NCBI RefSeq assembly: GCF_030034735.1
Contig: NZ_CP125370.1
Coordinates: 2,108,001-2,172,000 of the forward strand
Source of the DNA: Paenibacillus sp. RC334
Lineage (GTDB): Bacteria; Bacillota; Bacilli; Paenibacillales; Paenibacillaceae
Direction of reading: 5' to 3'
Length of the DNA stretch: 64,000 nt
Shown: piece by piece, positions 51,231 to 60,865 of the stretch
Layout: each line of letters opens with the position of its first letter
Position numbering within the stretch: the stretch's first letter is position 1
Notes under the pieces: generated by a model
Seen by the model: only the letters and a program-made list of their open reading frames with translations
Told to the model about the DNA's origin: nothing
Databases searched by the model: none
Program-made: the position numbers and the translations under genes

Positions 51231-52160
51231 GTGAGTATTTTGGTCGATAAGCATACAAAGGTGATTACACAGGGGATTACGGGAAAAACGGCGTTATTCC
51301 ACGCCAAGGGTGCGCTTGATTATGGCACACAGATGGTAGGAGGCACCTCTCCAGGCAAGGGCGGCACCGAGGTGGAAATTACGCTGGAGAACGGACAGCA
51401 GGTCAAGTTGCCCGTGTTTAATACAGTGAGCGAAGCGAAGACTGCTACAGGCGCGACAGCGAGTGTTATTTATGTGCCGCCTGCTTTTGCTGCGGATTCC
51501 ATTTTGGAGGCTGTGGATGCAGAGTTAGACCTCGTGATTTGTATAACCGAGGGCATTCCGGTGCTTGATATGATCAGGGTAAAGCGTTTTATGGAAGGTA
51601 AAAAGACCGTTCTGATCGGTCCTAACTGTCCAGGCGTAATTACACCTGGAGAGTGCAAAATTGGCATCATGCCAGGTTACATTCATCTGCCGGGCCATGT
51701 AGGCGTTGTGTCGCGTAGCGGCACGCTAACCTATGAAGCGGTACATCAGCTGACTACCCGGGGCATCGGACAATCTTCCGCGGTTGGTATCGGAGGGGAC
51801 CCAGTTAAAGGTTCGGAATTTATTGATATTTTGCATCGCTTCAATGAAGATTCTAACACGCATGCTGTCATTCTGATCGGAGAAATCGGCGGTACAGCCG
51901 AGGAGGAAGCAGCAGAGTGGATTCGGGACAATATGACGAAACCGGTGGTCGGTTTTATCGGCGGTGTGACTGCGCCTCCGGGCAAACGGATGGGGCATGC
52001 AGGCGCTATCATTTCCGGCGGAAAAGGAACAGCCAAGGAAAAAATCGCTACGCTTGAAGCCTGTGGTATCAAGGTGGCACCGACTCCTTCGGAGATGGGC
52101 TCGACGCTGGTCAGTGTGCTGGAAGCGCGTGGTATTTTGAATTTATGTACAACACATTAA
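51231..52160 (+). CDS. sucD: Succinyl-CoA synthetase subunit alpha
   Basis: Alpha subunit of 309 residues that binds CoA and carries the phosphohistidine. [16 protein letters not shown] starts the CoA-binding domain; the active histidine is in [17 protein letters not shown] about 253; [15 protein letters not shown] lies about 160. GTG 51231 is preferred to GTG 51222 on ribosome-site spacing (GGGGATGTG) and fit to family starts. Ends before a strong terminator. Confidence 0.96.
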   Translation: MSILVDKHTKVITQGITGKTALFHAKGALDYGTQMVGGTSPGKGGTEVEITLENGQQVKLPVFNTVSEAKTATGATASVIYVPPAFAADSILEAVDAELDLVICITEGIPVLDMIRVKRFMEGKKTVLIGPNCPGVITPGECKIGIMPGYIHLPGHVGVVSRSGTLTYEAVHQLTTRGIGQSSAVGIGGDPVKGSEFIDILHRFNEDSNTHAVILIGEIGGTAEEEAAEWIRDNMTKPVVGFIGGVTAPPGKRMGHAGAIISGGKGTAKEKIATLEACGIKVAPTPSEMGSTLVSVLEARGILNLCTTH

Positions 52161-52240
52161 ATCGTGTTTCTTCATTAATATACAAGCTGTAAAATGGCAT
52201 CGAAATTTGCCGCTTGCTAGTGTATAATGAAAGAAAGGTA

Positions 52241-52290
52241 AGCAACCTTTTTGTCTTCTTAAACAGGGGATGAAAAGGTTGCTTTTTTTG
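52241..52290 (+). terminator. Terminator after sucD
   Basis: GCAACCTTTT and AAAAGGTTGC form a 10-bp stem with a 22-nt loop, followed by T7. Confidence 0.9.
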
Positions 52291-52388
52291 CGTTAGGACA
52301 GGCTTATCAGGGAAACGCTTGCAAAATGATACGTTGTGCCACAAAATAAGGGAGGGTTCACTCTCCCCGAGAATGGGGGAACCACAGT

Positions 52389-53507
52389 TTGGAAGAAAGA
52401 TGGCTTTTGCTGGGTTTGCATGAATTAGAGGGTATCGGTAGAAAAACAATTCAGCGTATTTGGTCGAGTGACTACCGACTGCATGAACTGCTGCATTTTA
52501 GCGAGCAGAAATGGCTTGAGGTAGGATTAAATCCCACTCAGGCCCGTATAGCGGCGCAGTGTTACGATGAAGATTGGGTACATGAAAGATATGAGCGGGT
52601 TCGATCCGGCGATATCGGAGTGATTACTTATGTGGATGAGGATTATCCCCTATTAATGAAAGAAACGGTTGACGCGCCTTGGGTATTGTATACGAAAGGG
52701 GACATTTCACTTTTGCATACATGCTCTATAGCTATGGTGGGGACTCGCATTCCTACGGCTTATGGACGCAGAGCGGCCGAAATGCTGACAGAGGGATTGT
52801 GTGATGCGGGCATTACAGTAGTCAGTGGACTGGCGAGAGGGATCGACAGTATTTGCCACGAAGCTGCCCTGCGCCGGGGAGGCAATACGATAGGGGTTCT
52901 TGGAACGGCGATTGATCAAATTTACCCGCCTCAAAATGCATCTTTATTTGCAGAGATGGCGAGCAAAGGCTTGATTGTATCGGAATATCCACCTGGCACC
53001 AGATCGCATCCGGGAATGTTTCCGCAGCGTAACCGGATCATTGCTGGTCTGACACAGGGAACCGTTGTGGTGGAAGCAGATGTAAGAAGCGGTTCCCTAA
53101 TTACAGCTGATGCTGCGTTGGAGGCGGATCGAGATGTGTTCGCCGTTCCCGGACCGATTACATCACCGAAGAGCAGAGGTACGTTAAGTTTGATTAAGCA
53201 AGGGGCTAAAACGGTCACCGAAGCTTCGGATATTGTAGAGGAGTACGTAGCTAATTTGCGTACAAGGGATGTTTCTTCATACAATAGAGAGCAGAGTCTG
53301 GATGTGAATGGTGTCTCCAAAGTACCAGTGAGTGAGACTGCCGAGGAAAAACATGTCGTGCTGTTACTGGAGCAGGGAACACTTACACTGGATGAACTGC
53401 TTGAAGCGACTGCATGGGATTTTGGACTTTTACACTCAGTTCTGTTATCGTTAATCATAAAAAAAAGGATCACCCAGCTTGCGGGTACAAAATACAAACT
53501 TATTTAA
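52389..53507 (+). CDS. dprA: DNA processing protein DprA
   Basis: Loads RecA on incoming single-stranded DNA during transformation. The 372-residue protein has an N-terminal SAM-like helical part (LLGLHELEGIGRKTIQRIW), the Rossmann core with SIAMVGTRIPTAYG about 115, VVSGLARGIDSICHEAAL about 142-160, GTAIDQIYPPQN and PGMFPQRNRIIAGL, and a C-terminal DprA winged helix (about 320-370). Start TTG 52389 with GGGGGAA upstream. A comM homologue lies upstream, so parts of a competence system exist. Confidence 0.95.
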   Translation: MEERWLLLGLHELEGIGRKTIQRIWSSDYRLHELLHFSEQKWLEVGLNPTQARIAAQCYDEDWVHERYERVRSGDIGVITYVDEDYPLLMKETVDAPWVLYTKGDISLLHTCSIAMVGTRIPTAYGRRAAEMLTEGLCDAGITVVSGLARGIDSICHEAALRRGGNTIGVLGTAIDQIYPPQNASLFAEMASKGLIVSEYPPGTRSHPGMFPQRNRIIAGLTQGTVVVEADVRSGSLITADAALEADRDVFAVPGPITSPKSRGTLSLIKQGAKTVTEASDIVEEYVANLRTRDVSSYNREQSLDVNGVSKVPVSETAEEKHVVLLLEQGTLTLDELLEATAWDFGLLHSVLLSLIIKKRITQLAGTKYKLI

Positions 53508-53512
53508 TAGTT

Positions 53513-53527
53513 GATTTTGCAAATCCT
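53513..53527. repeat. Short palindromic repeat, copy 3 (imperfect)
   Basis: GATTTTGCAAATCCT, then TAATGTAG, just after the dprA stop. It matches copy 2 (GATTTTGCAAAATCCT, then CATGTAAG) except for one missing A and small changes. Confidence 0.35.
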
Positions 53528-53586
53528 TAATGTAGTAATTGTATAAATTCAGTATTAAACATCCAGGGATGGGAGTTTAGATATTT

Positions 53587-53686
53587 ATCCGCACAGCGGA
53601 TTCCTGCTCCCTCCCCACTTCCTGAAATGTGTTGACTTTATAGCTCGGAGCGCCTCCGCGCTATAACTCACCACATTTCAGGAAGT
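53587..53686 (+). promoter_or_regulatory. Structured leader with large inverted repeats before topA
   Basis: Hairpin ATCCGC-ACA-GCGGAT (53587-53601) is followed by a 70-nt element: perfect 15-bp outer arms (53617-53631 and 53672-53686, ACTTCCTGAAATGTG and its complement) around an inner near-perfect stem TATAGC..GCTATA (53639-53665). No T run follows. It ends 38 nt before topA. Could be an RNA regulatory element, a supercoiling-sensitive cruciform, or a small dispersed repeat. Confidence 0.6.
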
Positions 53687-53724
53687 CTATCCTAATTGTA
53701 CGTAATTGAGAGGAGGAAGAGCCT

Positions 53725-55827
53725 ATGGCGGATTCACTCGTCATCGTGGAATCGCCTTCCAAGGCGAAGACGATCGGCAAATACTTGGGCAGCAAATATA
53801 TCGTCAAGGCTTCCATGGGTCATATCAGGGATTTGCCAAAGAGTCAGATCGGCGTAGAGGTCGAAAATGATTTTAATCCCAAATACATTACCATTCGAGG
53901 TAAAGGCTCGATTTTGAAAGAATTAAAGGATGCCAGAAAAAAAGTGAAAAAAGTATATCTGGCGGCTGACCCGGATCGCGAAGGCGAAGCTATTGCTTGG
54001 CATTTGGCGCATGCGCTGGATTTGGACGATACAGCAGACTGCCGCGTTGTATTTAATGAGATCACAAAGCAGGCCGTCAAGGATGCTTTTAAAACACCAC
54101 GCAAAATCAATATGGATTTGGTCAATGCCCAACAAGCACGGCGGATTCTTGATCGGCTTGTCGGCTACAAAATCAGTCCATTGCTTTGGAAAAAGGTAAA
54201 GAAGGGCTTGTCTGCAGGGCGCGTGCAGTCGGTTGCCGTGAAAATTATCCTAGACCGGGAAAACGAGATTAATGAGTTTGTGCCTGAAGAGTATTGGACG
54301 ATCACAGCTAAACTAGCGATTAAGGACAGTACCTTTGAAGCGAAATTCCATCAGCTTCGTGGCGAAAAGAAAGAGCTCTCCAGCGAAGCGGATGTACAAG
54401 AAGTGCTGGAGGCTATCGGCAAGTCGTCTTACAAGGTCCGTGATGTGAAAGAGAAAGAGCGTTTGCGCAATCCTTCTCCACCATTCACGACTAGCTCCTT
54501 GCAGCAAGAGGCGGCTCGGAAACTCAACTTCCGTGCATCCAAAACAATGTCCGTGGCCCAGCAGCTGTATGAGGGTGTGGACTTGGGCAAGGAAGGAACC
54601 GTGGGTCTGATTACGTATATGCGTACGGATTCCACACGAATCGCCGTCTCGGCCCAAGAGGAAGCGAAGGAATTCATTATTCAGAAATATGGTGAAGCTT
54701 TTGTACCTGAAAGTCCTCGTCAATATTCCAAAAAAGCGGCCAACGCCCAGGATGCACATGAAGCGATTCGTCCAACCTCTGCGCTGCGTGATCCGGAAAC
54801 GGTTAAGCCGTTTATGAGTCGGGACCAGTTCCGTTTGTACAAACTGGTATGGGAGCGTTTTATGGCCAGTCAGATGGCTTCAGCTATTATGGATACCTTG
54901 TCCGTTGATATTGAAGCGGGTGAGACCATATTCCGTGCAGCTGGCTCGAAGGTTCGTTTTTCAGGCTTCATGAAAGTGTATGTGGAGGGGAATGACGACG
55001 GCAAAACCGAAGAAGATAAGCTGCTGCCGCCGCTTAAACCGGGCGACAAGCTGAAAAAGGAATCGGTTGAGCCGAAGCAGCATTTCACGCAACCGCCTCC
55101 TCGTTATACAGAAGCACGGCTGGTGAAAACGTTGGAAGAACTGGGTATCGGACGTCCGAGTACGTATGCACCGACACTGGAAACTATTCAGAAGCGTGGC
55201 TATGTCGCCATTGAAGAGAAGAAGTTCTTCCCTACAGAGCTGGGAGAACTGGTCATCGAGCAGATGGAGGAATTCTTTCCTGAAATTCTGAACGTGGAAT
55301 TCACGGCCAATATGGAAGGTGACCTTGATCACGTAGAAGAAGGCGAAGGAGACTGGGTCAAGGTCTTGAGTGACTTTTATGAGTCGTTTGAGAAACGTCT
55401 GGAAGTGGCAGAGGAAGAAATGAAGGAAATTGAGATAAAGGATGAAGAATCCGATGTCATTTGTGACAAATGTGGCAGCCCGATGGTGTATAAGCTCGGC
55501 CGCTTTGGTAAATTTCTAGCCTGCTCTGCGTTCCCAGATTGTCGCAATACGAAGCCGATTGTCAAGGATATCGGGATCAATTGTCCTACATGTGGTGAGG
55601 GCCATGTTGTGGAACGGCGGAGTAAAAAAGGACGTATCTTTTATGGGTGTGACCGTTATCCGGAATGCGATTTTGTATCCTGGGATAAACCATCCATTAA
55701 GCCTTGTCCAAGCTGTGATGGCCTAATGGTTGAAAAACGTACAAAACAGGGAACGAAGCTCAACTGTACCGTCTGTGATCACAGTGAAATGCTGGAAGAT
55801 AGCGACGAGGGCGTAGAGACTTCATAA
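53725..55827 (+). CDS. topA: DNA topoisomerase I
   Basis: Type IA topoisomerase of 700 residues that relaxes negative supercoils. TOPRIM starts [33 protein letters not shown] about 86-98 binds metal; the catalytic tyrosine is in [12 protein letters not shown] about 300; [14 protein letters not shown] follows. Three C-terminal zinc ribbons: [56 protein letters not shown] precedes the ATG. Behind a highly structured leader; linked to trmFO and hslVU as in B. subtilis. Confidence 0.98.
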   Translation: MADSLVIVESPSKAKTIGKYLGSKYIVKASMGHIRDLPKSQIGVEVENDFNPKYITIRGKGSILKELKDARKKVKKVYLAADPDREGEAIAWHLAHALDLDDTADCRVVFNEITKQAVKDAFKTPRKINMDLVNAQQARRILDRLVGYKISPLLWKKVKKGLSAGRVQSVAVKIILDRENEINEFVPEEYWTITAKLAIKDSTFEAKFHQLRGEKKELSSEADVQEVLEAIGKSSYKVRDVKEKERLRNPSPPFTTSSLQQEAARKLNFRASKTMSVAQQLYEGVDLGKEGTVGLITYMRTDSTRIAVSAQEEAKEFIIQKYGEAFVPESPRQYSKKAANAQDAHEAIRPTSALRDPETVKPFMSRDQFRLYKLVWERFMASQMASAIMDTLSVDIEAGETIFRAAGSKVRFSGFMKVYVEGNDDGKTEEDKLLPPLKPGDKLKKESVEPKQHFTQPPPRYTEARLVKTLEELGIGRPSTYAPTLETIQKRGYVAIEEKKFFPTELGELVIEQMEEFFPEILNVEFTANMEGDLDHVEEGEGDWVKVLSDFYESFEKRLEVAEEEMKEIEIKDEESDVICDKCGSPMVYKLGRFGKFLACSAFPDCRNTKPIVKDIGINCPTCGEGHVVERRSKKGRIFYGCDRYPECDFVSWDKPSIKPCPSCDGLMVEKRTKQGTKLNCTVCDHSEMLEDSDEGVETS

Positions 55828-55854
55828 GAACAACAATAGCAGGGGGATTTAAAC

Positions 55855-57195
55855 GTGAGTGAACCACTAAAGGTAACGGTCATCGGAGCAGGTTTGGCGG
55901 GCAGCGAAGCTGCCTGGCAGATTGCAAGCCGTGGTGTGCCTGTGAAGTTATATGAAATGAGACCGGTTGTTAAAACACCGGCACATCATACAGATAAATT
56001 TGCCGAGCTGGTGTGCAGCAATTCTTTACGGGCTAACGGCTTGACTAACGCGGTAGGTGTGCTGAAGGAAGAAATGAGAATATTGAACTCCTTGATTTTG
56101 AATGCCGCAGATCGTCATGCTGTTCCGGCTGGTGGTGCGCTGGCGGTGGATCGAGATGGATTTTCCGGCCATATTACAGATACCCTTCATCAACATCCGC
56201 TTATTGAGGTTGTCAATGAGGAACTTCAGGAAATTCCACAGGATGGGATCGTGGTCATTGCTACCGGGCCTTTAACTTCTCCGGCTTTGTCGGAACAGAT
56301 TAAATCGCTGATGGGAGAAGAGTATTTTTACTTTTACGATGCGGCGGCCCCGATTGTGGAGAAGGACTCTATCGACATGAGTAAGGTTTATCTGGCTTCC
56401 CGTTATGATAAGGGAGAAGCAGCCTACTTGAACTGTCCGATGAATGAAGCGGAATTTGACGCTTTTTATGAGGCGCTGATTACGGCTGAGGTGGCACAAG
56501 TTAAGGAATTCGAAAAAGAAATTTATTTCGAAGGCTGTATGCCCATTGAAGTGATGATGCAGCGCGGTAAGCAGACGGCATTGTTTGGGCCGATGAAACC
56601 AGTCGGTCTCGTGAACCCACATACAGGAGAGTTGCCATATGCCGTTGTGCAGCTTCGTCAGGATAATGCGGCGGGTACACTGTACAACCTGGTTGGCTTC
56701 CAGACTCATCTGAAATGGGGAGAGCAAAAGCGCGTATTTTCCATGATACCGGGCCTGGAGAATGCAGAGTTTGTACGTTATGGTGTAATGCATCGCAACA
56801 CCTTTATTAATTCTCCACAGCAGCTTCATCCGACCTATCAGTTCAAAGGCAGAAGTAATCTGTTCTTTGCCGGACAAATGACTGGAGTAGAAGGGTACGT
56901 GGAATCCGCGGCCTCAGGATTGCTGGCGGGAATGAATGCAGCGCGTGCGGCGCGTGGACAAGAAATGTTTGTGTTCCCTGCGGAAACGACACTCGGCAGT
57001 ATGGCTCGTTACATCACAACCGCTGATTTCAAACATTTTCAGCCGATGAATGCGAACTTCGGTCTGCTGCCAAAGCTGGAAACGCGTATTCGCAACAAGA
57101 AGGAAAAGAACGAAGCGCTTGCTAACCGTGCGCTGGAAAGCTTGCGTGGTTACATCAACGAAGCGGAAGTTATGTCAGCCGAAGTACAGGCATAA
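55855..57195 (+). CDS. trmFO: Methylenetetrahydrofolate-tRNA (uracil54-C5)-methyltransferase
   Basis: Folate- and FAD-dependent enzyme that makes ribothymidine at position 54 of tRNA. The 446-residue protein has the FAD site [21 protein letters not shown] at the N terminus, [12 protein letters not shown] about 50-61 and a C-terminal [22 protein letters not shown] about 340. GTG start with GGGGGA upstream, 27 nt after topA. B. subtilis has codV between this gene and clpQ; here hslV follows directly. Confidence 0.97.
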   Translation: MSEPLKVTVIGAGLAGSEAAWQIASRGVPVKLYEMRPVVKTPAHHTDKFAELVCSNSLRANGLTNAVGVLKEEMRILNSLILNAADRHAVPAGGALAVDRDGFSGHITDTLHQHPLIEVVNEELQEIPQDGIVVIATGPLTSPALSEQIKSLMGEEYFYFYDAAAPIVEKDSIDMSKVYLASRYDKGEAAYLNCPMNEAEFDAFYEALITAEVAQVKEFEKEIYFEGCMPIEVMMQRGKQTALFGPMKPVGLVNPHTGELPYAVVQLRQDNAAGTLYNLVGFQTHLKWGEQKRVFSMIPGLENAEFVRYGVMHRNTFINSPQQLHPTYQFKGRSNLFFAGQMTGVEGYVESAASGLLAGMNAARAARGQEMFVFPAETTLGSMARYITTADFKHFQPMNANFGLLPKLETRIRNKKEKNEALANRALESLRGYINEAEVMSAEVQA

Positions 57196-57221
57196 GGATG
57201 AAGGAAAAGGAGGAGCGCGTT

Positions 57222-57764
57222 ATGGATATATCCTTTCATGCTACCACCATCTGTGCTGTACGCCACAATGGCAAGGGAGCTATTGCCGGTGATGGTCAGG
57301 TAACGTTTGGTAACAGTGTCGTCATGAAGCAGACGGCAAAAAAAGTACGCAGATTATACCGTGGTCAGGTGGTTGCAGGTTTTGCCGGCTCAGTGGCGGA
57401 TGCCATCACATTGTTTGAAAAGTTTGAAAACAAGCTGGAGGAACATCACGGCAACCTTCAGCGGGCTGCGGTGGAGCTGGCTAAGGACTGGCGGCAGGAC
57501 CGTATCCTGCGTAAGCTGGAGGCTTTGATGATTGTTATGGATCAATCCGGAATGCTACTCATTTCCGGGGGCGGTGAAATTATTGAGCCGGACGATGATG
57601 TGCTTGCGATCGGCTCAGGCGGTAATTTTGCATTGGCGGCGGCGCGCGCATTCAAGCGTCATGGCTCCGGTATGGAGGCAAAGGATATGGCCCGGGAAGC
57701 GCTGGAGGTTGCCTCGGAGATATGCGTGTATACGAACAATCAGATTATCGTGGAAGAACTGTAA
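57222..57764 (+). CDS. hslV: ATP-dependent protease subunit HslV (ClpQ/CodW)
   Basis: N-terminal-nucleophile peptidase of 180 residues, partner of HslU. The body is typical: [59 protein letters not shown] and [14 protein letters not shown]. The N terminus reads [13 protein letters not shown], resembling Bacillus CodW, which uses an N-terminal serine, rather than MTTI of classical HslV. Here a serine is at position 4 and threonines at 8 and 9, so which residue becomes the nucleophile is uncertain. ATG 57222 fits the AGGAGGAG site. Confidence 0.95.
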   Translation: MDISFHATTICAVRHNGKGAIAGDGQVTFGNSVVMKQTAKKVRRLYRGQVVAGFAGSVADAITLFEKFENKLEEHHGNLQRAAVELAKDWRQDRILRKLEALMIVMDQSGMLLISGGGEIIEPDDDVLAIGSGGNFALAAARAFKRHGSGMEAKDMAREALEVASEICVYTNNQIIVEEL

Positions 57765-57800
57765 ATCGGCTCTGAGTATTCAAGGGTGGAGGAGTGCAAA

Positions 57801-59201
57801 ATGAATAATCAATCGTTGACGCCCAGACAAGTTGTATCCGAGCTGGATAAATATATTGTCGGACAAAAGCAGGCTAAAAAATCCGTTGCCGTTGCCTTGC
57901 GCAACCGTTATCGGCGCAGCAAGCTGCCGGACGATATCCGGGATGAAATTGTGCCCAAAAATATTTTGATGATCGGTCCGACGGGCGTGGGTAAAACCGA
58001 AATTGCACGCAGACTGGCCCGGCTCGTGGGAGCTCCTTTTGTTAAGGTAGAGGCGACTAAATTCACAGAAGTGGGTTATGTCGGCCGGGATGTGGAATCC
58101 ATGGTGCGTGACTTGATGGAAACCTCGATTCGCATCGTTAAAGCGGAGCGGACGGAGAATGTGAAGGACAAAGCCGAGGACATGGCGAATGAACGGATTG
58201 TCAGCATTCTTGTACCTGCGGAGAAATCGAATAAATCCCAACGTAACCCTTTTGAAATGCTGTTTGGCAATAACACTGGGAATTCGGTAGAGGAAGAACC
58301 CCCACAACAGGACGCATCCTTGGCAGAGAAACGGCGTAAGGCTAAATTCGATCTGTTGTCCGGCAAGCTTGAGGATGAAGTTATTGAGATTGATGTGGAG
58401 GATACCGCACCAAATATGCTGGATATGTTTGCTGGGCAGGGAAATGAGCAAATGGGCATGAACATGCAGGAAATGTTCGGAAGCTTTCTGCCAAAGCGGA
58501 CCAAAAAGCGCAAGTTGCCGGTGAAGGAAGCCCGCAAGGTGCTAATTCAGGATGAGGCTGCCAAGCTGATCGACATGGATGATGTCATTCAGGAGTCCGT
58601 GAAACGTGCTGAACAATCCGGTATCATTTTTATTGATGAAATCGACAAAATTGCCAGCCAGGGCAAGGGCAGTGGTCCTGATGTATCTAGAGAAGGTGTC
58701 CAGCGCGATATTTTGCCTATTGTCGAGGGTTCTACCATTATGACTAAATACGGCCCGGTAAGGACAGATTATATTCTTTTTATCGCCGCTGGAGCTTTTC
58801 ATGTTGCTAAGCCTTCTGATCTGATCCCTGAGCTGCAGGGACGTTTTCCAATCCGTGTTGAACTGAGCAGTCTCACATTGGATGAATTTGTGTCCATACT
58901 GACAGAGCCTAAAAATGCGTTGACCAAGCAATACACGGATTTGCTTCGTACCGAAGAGATTGAAGTAGAATTTTCGGCGGAAGCCATCCGTGAAATTGCC
59001 AGCATTGCCGAGTCTGTAAACCGGAACACGGAAAACATCGGTGCGCGCCGATTGCATACGATTTTGGAGAAGTTGTTGGAGGATTTGTCCTTCGAGGCTC
59101 CGGAGCTTACTTTGGACCGCATGATCATTACCCCGGAATATGTTCGGGAGAAGCTGGGTGATATTGCCCAAAACAGGGACCTTAGTCAGTATATTTTATG
59201 A
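57801..59201 (+). CDS. hslU: ATP-dependent protease ATPase subunit HslU (ClpY)
   Basis: AAA+ unfoldase of 466 residues that feeds HslV. Starts [17 protein letters not shown]; Walker [11 protein letters not shown] about 58-67; the I domain (about 110-240) with acidic and Met-rich parts; Walker [12 protein letters not shown] about 275; sensor region [15 protein letters not shown] about 340; C terminus LSQYIL, which docks into HslV. GGAGGAG precedes the ATG. In B. subtilis codY follows; it is absent here. Confidence 0.97.
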   Translation: MNNQSLTPRQVVSELDKYIVGQKQAKKSVAVALRNRYRRSKLPDDIRDEIVPKNILMIGPTGVGKTEIARRLARLVGAPFVKVEATKFTEVGYVGRDVESMVRDLMETSIRIVKAERTENVKDKAEDMANERIVSILVPAEKSNKSQRNPFEMLFGNNTGNSVEEEPPQQDASLAEKRRKAKFDLLSGKLEDEVIEIDVEDTAPNMLDMFAGQGNEQMGMNMQEMFGSFLPKRTKKRKLPVKEARKVLIQDEAAKLIDMDDVIQESVKRAEQSGIIFIDEIDKIASQGKGSGPDVSREGVQRDILPIVEGSTIMTKYGPVRTDYILFIAAGAFHVAKPSDLIPELQGRFPIRVELSSLTLDEFVSILTEPKNALTKQYTDLLRTEEIEVEFSAEAIREIASIAESVNRNTENIGARRLHTILEKLLEDLSFEAPELTLDRMIITPEYVREKLGDIAQNRDLSQYIL

Positions 59202-59609
59202 GCGGGAGCTTTTAAAATAGGATGCGTTGTCTAGAATAACACTATCTTGCACCGTCACATAGACCTAGATGAGTGTCCCTTAGATGATTTTTCTGTCTAT
59301 TCCAAAAGTAGGACGTATAATCTTTTACAGGTGCAAAGTGCTAAGAAAACATTCATTTCATTGAAAAAAACCTGAAAAATTTAACATTTTATGCATCGAA
59401 AGCCCTCTTTTTTTAAAAAAGATAGGGCTTTTTTCTTATTGTAATTAGGTCCCAACTCTACGAAACTTAGAATATATGACACAAAGCAATTATTTTCTAC
59501 TTAAGACCTAAGAGAAATGTATAATTATGAAATTTTATTGTCGAAAAAAAGTGAAAAATCTTGTTTTATTGAATCTTACTTTGGAGTAGACGCTGGAAGG
59601 AGGAGCTAA
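59202..59609. other. 408-base region between hslU and flgB
   Basis: No gene. Contains a long-range inverted repeat TTGCACC (about 59249-59255) and GGTGCAA (about 59331-59337), a terminator (59399-59437), a TATAAT (59520-59525) that may be the -10 box of the flagellar operon, and a TGTCGAA sequence (59539-59545) matching the Spo0A box. This is where B. subtilis carries codY. Confidence 0.6.
59399..59437 (+). terminator. Terminator after hslU
   Basis: AAGCCCTC pairs with GATAGGGCTT (one bulge) around an A/T-rich loop, followed by a T run. Confidence 0.8.
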
Positions 59610-60017
59610 ATGAATCTGCTGGGTGATATGAGCTTTCAAAAACTTCAGGCAGGTGTTCAGGCGGCAAATACGAGACAACGTGTGATAGCCAACAACATTT
59701 CCAATGAGGATACCCCGTATTTTAAGCGTTCAGAGGTTTCATTTGAAGAATTGCTTCAGCAGCAAATGGGTGGCGACGTGACACCATTACGTGGAAAAGT
59801 AACCAATGCGAAACATTTTCAGATAGGACCTGCGAACTCCATTCCAGATGCTGTGGTCACCAAAGATGGGTATTCTGTCATGAACAACAATATGAATAAC
59901 GTGGATATCGACAGAGAAATGAGCCTTATGGCTGAGAATCAACTGAGATATAATACCTACATCCAAGAAATTAGTGAACGCATCAAAATGATGAGAACAG
60001 CGGTAGAAGGGAGATAG
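59610..60017 (+). CDS. flgB: Flagellar basal-body rod protein FlgB
   Basis: Proximal rod protein of 135 residues, first gene of the fla/che operon. Family marks: QKLQAGVQAANTRQRVIANNISNEDTPYFKRSEVSFEELL near the N terminus, VDIDREMSLMAENQLRYNTYIQEIS near the C terminus. AAGGAGGAG precedes the ATG. flgC follows 6 nt later. Confidence 0.97.
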   Translation: MNLLGDMSFQKLQAGVQAANTRQRVIANNISNEDTPYFKRSEVSFEELLQQQMGGDVTPLRGKVTNAKHFQIGPANSIPDAVVTKDGYSVMNNNMNNVDIDREMSLMAENQLRYNTYIQEISERIKMMRTAVEGR

Positions 60018-60023
60018 GACCAG

Positions 60024-60476
60024 GTGAAGATTAACAACGGCTTTGATATCAGTGCCTCTGCTCTTACGGCCCAAAGGTTGCGGATGGATGTCATATCAAG
60101 CAACATTGCCAATGCAGAGACAACCCGGGCAAAAGTGGAGAATGGACAAGCGGTTCCATATCGGAGAAAAACGGTTGTTTTGGAGCCTAACCAATCTCGG
60201 TTTGCCGATGTTTTGCAGGCTCAAATGGAAGGAAATGGAACAGGCGCCGCTGGCGTCAAGGTTTCGCAAATACAGGAAGATCAGTCACCTTTGAAGCCTG
60301 TGTACAATCCGGGTCACCCGGATGCTGATAAAGATGGCTATGTATATATGCCTAATGTAGACATTATGAAAGAAATGGTAGACATGATTTCCGCAACACG
60401 CTCTTACGAAGCCAATGTAACAGCTCTGAATGCATCCAAGGCAATGGTTTCCAAGGCACTTGAAATCGGTCGCTAA
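60024..60476 (+). CDS. flgC: Flagellar basal-body rod protein FlgC
   Basis: Rod protein of 150 residues. N-terminal rod motif FDISASALTAQRLRMDVISSNIANAETT and C-terminal YVYMPNVDIMKEMVDMISATRSYEANVTALNASK. GTG start with AGGACCAGG. Tightly packed between flgB and fliE. Confidence 0.97.
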   Translation: MKINNGFDISASALTAQRLRMDVISSNIANAETTRAKVENGQAVPYRRKTVVLEPNQSRFADVLQAQMEGNGTGAAGVKVSQIQEDQSPLKPVYNPGHPDADKDGYVYMPNVDIMKEMVDMISATRSYEANVTALNASKAMVSKALEIGR

Positions 60477-60515
60477 GTTCCAGGACTACTAACTACAGAA
60501 TAGGGAGAGTAAAAC

Positions 60516-60830
60516 ATGATCCAGAACGCCATGTTTAATGTACAGACACCGGCAATACAGCAAATTCAATCGCCTAACAATGAGTTGACGAAAGCGACGC
60601 CTTCCGAATCCTTGAAGGATTTTGGTTCGTTCCTAAAGGATGCGCTCAATGAAGTGGGGCAGCAGGAAGCCGCTACACACACGATGTCCGACCAGTTCAT
60701 GGCAGGAAAAGTTGATGTTGATCAGGTCTTGATCACTTCCCAACAAGCGCTGCTTTCTCTGCAGCTTACTACTCAAGTCCGAAACAAAGCGATTGAAGCC
60801 TATCAGGAGATCATGCGTACACAGATGTAA
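60516..60830 (+). CDS. fliE: Flagellar hook-basal body protein FliE
   Basis: 104-residue adaptor between the MS ring and the rod. DFGSFLKDALNEVGQQEAATHTMSDQFMAGK and DVDQVLITSQQALLSLQLTTQVRNKAIEAYQEIMRTQM match the family across its length. Normal size. fliF follows after 35 nt. Confidence 0.96.
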   Translation: MIQNAMFNVQTPAIQQIQSPNNELTKATPSESLKDFGSFLKDALNEVGQQEAATHTMSDQFMAGKVDVDQVLITSQQALLSLQLTTQVRNKAIEAYQEIMRTQM

Positions 60831-60865
60831 AGAGGATCTAGCAAAGTTTCGGATGGGGTGACGGA

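Noticed and set aside
49997..51307. 436-codon minus-strand open frame across sucC
   Set aside because: It is a shadow of the conserved sucC and sucD genes; its translation has no recognisable domain and no start signals.
52312..52325. cre-like GGGAAACGCTTGCA before dprA
   Set aside because: Three mismatches to the consensus at key positions; weaker than the other two candidates.
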